Source: Desmodus rotundus
Taxonomy: Eukaryota; Chordata; Mammalia; Chiroptera; Phyllostomidae
Reading direction: 5' to 3'
DNA length: 64,000 nucleotides
NCBI RefSeq assembly: GCF_022682495.2
Contig: NC_071398.1
Location: 87,211,398-87,275,397 of the forward strand
Below are positions 57,476 to 64,000 of the stretch, in pieces; the first letter of the stretch is position 1, and each line of letters opens with the position of its first letter. The position numbers and the translations under genes were made by a program. The notes beneath the pieces were generated by a model. The model did not search any database, was not told where the DNA came from, and worked only from the letters and a program-made list of their open reading frames with translations.

Positions 57476-57930
57476 CCCCTGCTTTGTCTGAACCCCAGGG
57501 CTGCAGAGGGGTGTGTTACAGAAGCCTAGGGAACGAACACCCACGGCAGGCTTCTCTGGCCCTGCTCCCCCTTTGTGATGACATCCTCCCACAGGGAGGT
57601 GCTAATGCAACACAGAGAGTTGGGCTTGGGGCCTCCAACACAACTGACAAGACAAACCAACACGGTCAGCAGGCCTTGGGATTCTGCAATCTAGACATAT
57701 AGAGAGTGTGTCTGGATTCAGTACACAGCCGGGCTTCAGTTTTCCCGTTGCCTGGGTTCTGAAGAGGGAGCCCGCAGGCCTGCCCTGGGGGCCTGCAGAC
57801 TTGGCGAGACTCAGGAGGGCTGCAGGCCAGCCAGCTAGAGCTGAGGTGAGGCTAAGTAAGCAGGCAGGGCCCGGCCCCGACTGAAAAGGGGCTCTAGGTG
57901 TATATGGGCCAGAGGGGTCAAGAGTCGATA
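57476..57930. other. GC-rich patch
   Basis: GC content clearly above surroundings, with a 145-codon minus frame (57602-58039) and a 112-codon plus frame (57364-57702). CpG density appears low, so this is not a clear CpG island. I cannot match it to an LTR or exon. Confidence 0.4.
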
Positions 57931-58194
57931 CCAGCAGCATGCTGTGGAAGAGACCAGCCTGATGATTCTTCAGGGGCAGCTTCCAATTCACAACAAAGGG
58001 GTAGCCTGACCTCCTCAGTGGCCTTCCTCCTAAAAGCAAGAGAGGATGTCAACATTTTTCTGTGTCCTAGACACCAATTCTGAAAGAAGCAAGGAGAAGT
58101 CTGAAGGACAGAGCAAACATCCCCAAAAGACCAGGTAATACCTAGATGTCTGGTATAAATTACTGGCTCAGATGGCTCTTAAACTTGAACTCCT

Positions 58195-58285
58195 ATTTTC
58201 TTCCTTCTCTCTTTTTGTCCTTTTTCGTTCTCTCCCTCTCTCTCTTCCTTTCTTTTTTCCCGTCTTTCTCTCTTTTTCTCATGCT
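58195..58285. repeat. Pyrimidine-rich tract
   Basis: CT-rich run (CTCTCCCTCTCTCTCTTCC near 58230). Gives a fake lysine/arginine-rich minus frame. Confidence 0.8.
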
Positions 58286-60597
58286 GCATAGCAGGTAAGG
58301 GATTTGATGAAGATTAGAGATTAGTGTTAGAGGAAATTGTGAATCTATATATTCTCTACGTACCTGAGCGTGGTGTGAGGCACTGTTGAAATCCATTCCA
58401 CAATGTTGAACTGAAACTCCTCCCTCCTTCAGATGGATGCCTTGGATGTCCACTGAATACAAAATACCTTCTCCAAAATATGTGAGACTAACAATATTAG
58501 CACAGAATCTGACTTCTTAACTTTATCAACATTCGTGTGGATGTGAACATATGAAAGAATAAATTCAGGAAGACACTTAGCTGTGTAAGTTAAATATCCA
58601 GTTTAAGAATACATGATTATACAACTGGAAGACTGTATACATGTATTTTAATTTCTATATAGGTTTTCTGATTATAGCAGATGTGTATATTAGAGTGTTG
58701 CATTATGTACAACCAAATATTAATAGAAATAGACCTAATGCAAAATCGTTAGCATGCTGTATATTCTTTTTTTAACTTTATTTTTAAGTGGATGTTATAG
58801 TAGCTCATTTGTATATCGTGTTATGCACCATGCTCAATTTCTAAGCACTTTAAATATTTATTTAATCAGGTTGAGAACATTTTCCTGTGCCATTAAACTA
58901 TCTTCAAAAGTTGTTTTTAAGGTATATGTAATATTCAACAATTCATAGGTATTATGATTTATTTGACCACAGATCTAATGATGGAAAATACACTTAATGA
59001 AACTTTTTTCCTATTAGAAATAGTCTGTTTATACATACCAATTTATGCCTATTACCCCATCAGTCAAGATATGGTAACTTGTTAACCAACCTACATGAGA
59101 CGGAAAGTTTAATATTACGGATTCGTTTGTTACTATCTATTACCACCTTCAAACAAGATGGCCTTTGCTTATTCCCAAAACGTTGTGAAGCATCTGCTTT
59201 AAATTTCTACATCAAAGAAATGAGATTTGACAGACTTCAAAATTTGAAATTAGTTATAAATGTGATCTTTCTAGCATTTACATTATTTTTCAAATTAAGT
59301 TTCAACATTTTTATGAAAAGATCTTTTATATTTTTGTTTTTTTAATTCGGATATATGATATCCCATGTTTCAATGTTTAAAAGTTAAAAAAATCTTCAAA
59401 GAATGAGTATTTTCTCTTTTTCTTTTTTGGTGTGGAATTTTTATGATTCAAAAATTACTCCTGCAGCTTTCAAAAATTATGATAATATGTCAAATATGCA
59501 AATAGTCTTGTGTATTAAAAATTAATCAATTCACAAAGCCCTAACTCTTGGGGCCTTTTGTAAAAATATTTTGAGTTAATTTGGATAACTGAATGGATTT
59601 AAAAGGGAAGTGAATTTCTTTTAAAAATATCTGGGAAGTTCTTTTTTTCTCTGATTAAAAAAATGGTTGTCCTATAATTAGTTTTAACTATTGAGGTTAA
59701 ACCTGAGACACCAGCTCAAGCTGTTTCCTTGGAAACAGATCATTTAGGAAGTAGTCAAGGGGTAGGTGAGATAAAGAAGGAATTATTAGTATTTGCTTTA
59801 TTTTTAAAGGGAAATGATCTTGAAGTTTTAGAAGATTGAATTAAACACTAATTTTTAACTCTAAAATTGTAAATTATAAGGCAGTTTGAAGTAATTTCAC
59901 AGTATAGTAATAGATGCCAGCAATCTTCAAGATGATATGATTTTAATGGTAACACCCTCTCTGCTCTAGCCAGTCCACGGTTTCCATTCAATGCCACCCA
60001 GGTCTCTGACAGAGTTAATTGTCTGAGCCTGTTTGGAAGGCCAGAAGTTACTCTCAGAGAATCAAAACATTATGCTGGAAACCAAAGACACAGGTAGGAG
60101 TATGGACTTTAATTTAAAAGGAAGAGATGAGTCCTGGGCAATAAACAAAGAGAACTGGTAGTGGTTTGAAGAGCTATAACCTTCTTTTTTTAAGTACCAT
60201 TTCAGATCAGGTTAAACATCTTGAGATAGAAGCATGAGACGTGATCAGCTCATGAGCCAGATTTGTTGAATAGTGTGGATAATACCTTAGTCATCCTACA
60301 ACATTTACATGTAGGTAGAAGGTACTGGGGAAAATGACGGCGGTATTAAGTTTCAGAAAGGGCAATCTGAAGGAGGTAGGTAGAGCAAACATAGAAGCCC
60401 TCAGCCAGAAATGCATAATAAAATCTTTAAGCCAGTGTTCATAACGTGTAATTAGATGTGGGATGGGCTGATCCCACATCCAGCGCTGCTAAGTGTTGGT
60501 TAGGTAATTGTTCAAGTGAGGTCACAGGAGGCTTATTTAAATCAAAGGCCTATTTGAAGATCCTTTGGTACTTTAAAGCAAATTTTGATGGTCCTAA
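58286..60597. other. Unassigned AT-rich sequence
   Basis: Mostly unique-looking AT-rich DNA. An 88-codon plus frame at 59079-59345 is leucine/phenylalanine-rich with no recognisable domain. No exon supported. Confidence 0.35.
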
Positions 60598-60715
60598 AAG
60601 CATTTATTCACTCTTCAAAAGTTTATTACAACATTCACTACATGTTGGGCACTGGTCAGAAATTTTGGGATATAAGAACTAGAAGATATAGAGCCTGATT
60701 TCAAAAGAGGATGAA
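60598..60715 (-). mobile_element. L2 3' end fragment, antisense
   Basis: 'catttattcactcttcaaaagtttattacaacattcactacatgttgggcactggtcag' resembles the L2 tail complement (tattcattcaacaaatatttattgagcacctactatgtgccaggcactg). Confidence 0.45.
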
Positions 60716-60764
60716 CACACCAGAAAACCAATGAATGTAACATAATCAGATAAGACTTTTAAAA

Positions 60765-60925
60765 GGTATGCCAATAAATTGGATAAACTAGAAGAAATGG
60801 ATAAATTCCTAGAAATATACACCTCGGAAGACAGAATCATGAAGAACTAGAAAATCTGAACAGAGTAATTACTAGTAAAGAGATTGTATCAATTATCAAA
60901 AACCTCCCAATAAACAAAAGATGAA
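60765..60925 (+). mobile_element. L1 ORF2 internal fragment, sense
   Basis: AATAAATTGGATAAACTAGA, then GAAATGGATAAATTCCTAGA (60794-60813), 'agaatcatgaagaactagaaaatctgaacag' and ATTATCAAAAACCTCCCAAT (60893-60912) are the L1 ORF2 linker between endonuclease and RT. Only about 160 bp remain, ending abruptly on both sides. Confidence 0.85.
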
Positions 60926-61515
60926 CTTGGAGCTAGACACAGGAGTCCAGCACGGTCCCCAAGAGAGAAGAAAAGGCAGAGAAGGTGACACTACATCCTG
61001 GAATGAGTTCTGGGACACAAGTGGAAGTTAGCCAGACGGCTTTGCGTCAAGGAGCAAGAAGATCTTATGCAATGGACTGAAGCATTGGAGACCTTGGCCG
61101 GTTTGGAGGAACACAGCAGTAATTCGGCCGCGGGTGAGGGTCATAATGTGTGGCGGCAAGACAGAACATGAAACTGGAGAACTATGCAATTGAAGAGCCT
61201 TTATTTCTTGCCAGTAGCTGAATTCCATCCTGAAGGCTGTGGGAAGCCACTGGGAGTTTCTCAGCAAGATGGTATTCCAACCACAGCAGGGAGAAGAGAT
61301 GAAAAAGATACATGGTGGAGACAAGGACACCGACTCGGAGACTATTGCAGCAACTCAGGTGAAGAATGAGGAGGCAGCAGGTTCATCCTGCTGAGCCAGT
61401 CCCCGTCCACACGTCCATGCACGCTGGCATTCAGGGCTTTCTATTCGCCACGTCACCAGCACTTGAAGCTACTTTTCCTACCTCTTCAGGGAGTAGCTGT
61501 GCTAATAATGATAAC
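60926..61515. other. Unassigned sequence
   Basis: No feature recognised. Frames on both strands at 61028-61369 overlap and look like chance. Confidence 0.35.
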
Positions 61516-61680
61516 TCTTCTCTACGGAGCTCTGACCATATGACAGACACCCTCCTAAACCCTTTACGTGTCGCCAGGTATGTCTTATGTGTAACACACT
61601 GGTGAGAAAAGTACGATTATTGTCTCTGTTTTAGAGAATAAAAGAAAGAAAATGGTCACAAAGCAGACATGTGACAGAAA
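61516..61680 (-). repeat. MIR SINE fragment, antisense
   Basis: 'accctcctaaaccctttacgtgtcgcc' and 'gattattgtctctgttttagagaat' then 'ggtcacaaagcagacatgtgacag' follow the MIR complement in order. Confidence 0.45.
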
Positions 61681-61728
61681 CTTGATTTGGCGTCTGTTTT
61701 GACCAACTTGCCATACTGTCTCTTTGTT

Positions 61729-61743
61729 CTCATTACTGTCTTT
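61729..61743 (+). repeat. Target-site duplication, left copy
   Basis: CTCATTACTGTCTTT, repeated perfectly at 61951-61965. Confidence 0.9.
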
Positions 61744-61950
61744 TTGTTATTGATTTAAAACAGAGAGACAGACAGAGCGGGGGAGACAGAGAGAGAGACA
61801 GACAGACAGAGAGACAGACAGACTCGATGGTTGTTCCACTTATTTATGCATTCATTGGTTGATTCTTATACATGCCCTGAGCAGAGATGTACCCCACGCC
61901 CTTCATGTATAAGGACAACACTCCAACCAACTGAGCTACTCGGCCAGGGC
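61744..61950 (-). mobile_element. VES-type bat SINE, antisense
   Basis: On the minus strand: GGCCCTGGCCGAGTAGCTCA, then GTTGGAGTGTTGTCC, 'catgaagggcgtggggtacatctctgc', 'cagggcatgtataagaatcaaccaatgaatgc', then a GACA/GAGA-rich block (complement) and a short A-rich tail. The 'ATCAACCAATGAATGC' segment marks a different subfamily from the 19- and 28-kb copies. Perfect 15-bp target duplication. Confidence 0.9.
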
Positions 61951-61965
61951 CTCATTACTGTCTTT

Positions 61966-62879
61966 AGTAACATAACTCTGGGTAATTTCTCGCCTTTCTG
62001 ATTACTGTTCCCAGCTCCATTTTGATTTTGTTTTGGCTTAATGAGCTTTCTGTCACCCACACTCAACCGTGTTTAAGGTCCTGCCCCTGGACTCGATCCT
62101 CAGCTGAAGTCACAGCCTCCAGTTAAGACTCGATAGCCTCAGCAGTGAAATAGAAAAGAAATGGTGATTTTTAAAACAATTTAGGAGTTAGAATTTGTTG
62201 ACTGAATGCATGTATTGGGTTAGACAGAGAAAAGGTACAGGGATGTTATACCACAGTTATTGGTTAAGTCAATAGTCAGTGTTTACTATTATGACTAAAA
62301 AGATCATTTACTATGAACTATATAAGGAACTGTGAATATATATTCTCTTTCTAGCACTCTTTATCTTCTCTCTGAGGTTAATAATTGCTTATTTTTTACT
62401 TGCTTAGTTTCCTATGTATTTACGACTATGTTGTTCCTCTGGCAGAAGTACAAATCTTTTCTCAGTGCATCAACCATGAGGGAATCTGTCCAGTTTGGGT
62501 TTGTTTTTTTTTAATTTGAGGATGCTTCTTCAGCCTTTCTTACACTTGCTCTGAATCACAGCATTTGCTCTCGAACTCTGTCTGATACCTGGAGTTCTGG
62601 GGCTTCCTTTACAAACTTTCTAGGAATTGTTTTTGTCTCACTTCTATACTCTGTACCCTATTTCTTCCAATTTCTTGTTCTATTTCTTAGCCTTGTTGGA
62701 GCATACCACCCCACAGCTGCTGAGAAGGAGTTCATGGAACCTGGGCAGACTCCACTTTGTGCCCACATACTAATAATGGACATGCATTCTGATCACAGTC
62801 TTCTGACCTGATGGGAAGTCTCATGCTATGCTCACTGGCTTTTAAACGTTTTGAATGACACTTCAGCATAGGAGGTAAA
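61966..62879. other. Unassigned sequence
   Basis: No gene or clear repeat. Confidence 0.35.
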
Positions 62880-63540
62880 TATTTTGAGAATTTGCATGTT
62901 TGAGAATAATCATTCTATACTGGCATATCATTAGTTTAGCTAGGTATCAAATTTTCATTTGGAAATCATCTTCAATCAGAAATTTGAAGTTATTGCTAAC
63001 TTATCTTCAAATTATGGTGTTAATATTTGTAAGTCCAACGTCATTCTGAATTTTGATTTGTTATATGTGGCTTATTTTTTCTTTTTTGGAATTTTGTAGG
63101 TTTTCTTTTTTTCCTGATTCTGGCAGTTTCTTAGCTCTTTTAATTTATTGAGTTGTGCACTCTGTGAGCTTTTTCAGTTTGATGAATTTTGGCCTTCAGT
63201 TCTGGAAATTTTTCTTGTATTATTTCTTGAAAAAATTTTTCTGTTAAAATTTTGTGCATTGTCTTTTTCTGGAGTTAGTATTTTCACACTAGAACTCCTG
63301 AACTAACCCTCTATTTTATATTTTCTTTCCTATTTTCTATTCTTTTTACGTTTTGTTATACTTTCTGAGGGATATCCTCAAATGCATCTTCTTAAATTTC
63401 TCTGCAGTTTTTATTTCTGTTACCAGAAAATTTTGATTTCCAAGACTTTCTTTTTGTTCTCTGAATGTTTCTTTGTATAATCTCCTGTTCTTTTATTGTG
63501 AAAATCTTTTTTTATTATTAATGTATGTTACTAAATTTTC
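62880..63540 (-). mobile_element. L1/HAL1-like fragment, ORF1-type region, antisense
   Basis: 'gccttcagttctggaaatttttcttgtattatttcttg' (63192-63229), 'actagaactcctgaactaaccc', 'tttctgagggatatcctcaa' (63362-63381), 'atttctgttaccagaaaattttgatttccaagactttctttttgttctctgaatgtttc' follow an antisense coiled-coil ORF1-type segment common in mammalian genomes. Family name from memory and uncertain. Confidence 0.55.
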
Positions 63541-63564
63541 ACTTAAAAAGATAGGTTTATTTCT

Positions 63565-63730
63565 TTTTTTCCAGCTTTGCTGAGGTGTAAATGATAAACA
63601 AAAACTGTACATATTTGAATATATACTATGATGGTTTTATATATGTATGTATTTGAAATAATTACCACCATCAAGCTAATTAAACACATCAATCACCTTA
63701 CCTAGTTACTTCTTTCATCTCTCAGAATAA
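63565..63730 (-). mobile_element. L1M 3' UTR fragment, antisense
   Basis: 'ccagctttgctgaggtgtaaatgataaacaaaaactgtacatatttg' and 'attaccaccatcaagctaattaaacacatcaatcacc' are the complement of an old L1M 3' UTR. Its position to the right of the ORF1-type fragment shows that the two are separate or rearranged. Confidence 0.65.
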
Positions 63731-64000
63731 AAGTTATGGTTTCTCTGAAAATTTCTTATGGTCTCTTGATTACTTCTGTTTGCCTGATTTTTGGTTTTCT
63801 ATTGTTCCAGTCTTTTTTTTGTTAAAGGATTCCCTCTTATGTTTGATAATCCCTGGCGGCCCACTGATATGAAAACAGCAATGTGTGTGTACGGTGGGGA
63901 GATCTCATGGAGTGGTAGGCTTCTGAGTGGCAGCCCCCAATCAGGATCAGGCAGATGGTGAGCTACAGACCTTTTCTCTTGGGCTGTCAGCTTCTCCACG
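63731..64000. other. Unassigned sequence, right edge
   Basis: No feature recognised. Confidence 0.35.

Noticed and set aside
57602..58039. 145-codon minus-strand frame
   Set aside because: Lies in a GC-rich patch where stops are rare; no domain or signal peptide recognised.
1..64000. CRISPR array, bacterial operon, phage or other prokaryotic system
   Set aside because: No regularly spaced repeats, no dense gene packing and no ribosome-binding sites; repeat content is plainly mammalian.

Overview
This window looks like nuclear DNA from a bat, most probably from the Yangochiroptera side. The evidence is five copies of a tRNA-derived SINE with the layout of the bat VES family: a tRNA-like head (GGCCCTGGCTGG... 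/ GCCCTGACTGG...), a CT-rich middle, and in two copies a tail ending in GAGGATAAA-type sequence. There are also L1 3'-UTR ends of a bat-like type and short cut-and-paste elements (two mariner types and one hAT type). I cannot name the species. VES SINEs and L1 ends are recognised from memory, so family names are my best match and not search results.

I find no complete protein-coding gene. The open frames are short, lie on both strands, and mostly fall inside repeats or low-complexity DNA. The single stretch that reads like a real coding piece is a possible last exon on the minus strand at 16048-16180, with a splice-acceptor-like start, an abrupt change in codon character and a stop. I do not recognise its protein. 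The window is therefore either a gene desert or intronic DNA.

Layout. 1-2.9 kb: mostly unassigned sequence with an antisense L1 3' end (1.16-2.22 kb). 2.9-6.3 kb: two L2 copies in tandem orientation with a MER5A between them. 6.3-12.6 kb: scattered MIR and L2, a GC-rich patch (10.54-10.85 kb) and a motif-rich unique block (10.94-11.34 kb). 12.6-21.2 kb: an old LTR-like fragment, an L2, the candidate exon, a MIR and a VES SINE. 21.2-23.8 kb: long antisense L1. 25.4-29.1 kb: an old sense-strand L1 that has been hit by four later insertions (mariner MITE, L1 3'-UTR piece, VES SINE, hAT element). 30.2-31.0 kb: antisense L2 and a short young L1 end with target duplications. 32.6-35.4 kb: two VES SINEs; a mariner has landed inside the target-site duplication of the second. 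37.1-40.4 kb: long antisense L1. 42.5-50 kb: MIRs, an L1 3' end on each strand. 50.2-52.7 kb: L2, MER20 and a pair of unnamed related repeats. 55.2-58.3 kb: purine-rich tract, L2, a 77-bp L1 end, a GC-rich patch and a pyrimidine tract. 60-64 kb: L1 fragments, a VES SINE and antisense L1/HAL1-like sequence.

The main biology visible here is a layered history of transposition: ancient L2/MIR/MER5A/MER20 shared by placental mammals, then middle-aged L1, then bat-lineage L1, SINE and DNA transposons. I found no undescribed gene system. The most useful leads are the candidate exon, the SINE/mariner nesting that gives an insertion order, the MER30-like hAT element, and the unnamed repeat pair.
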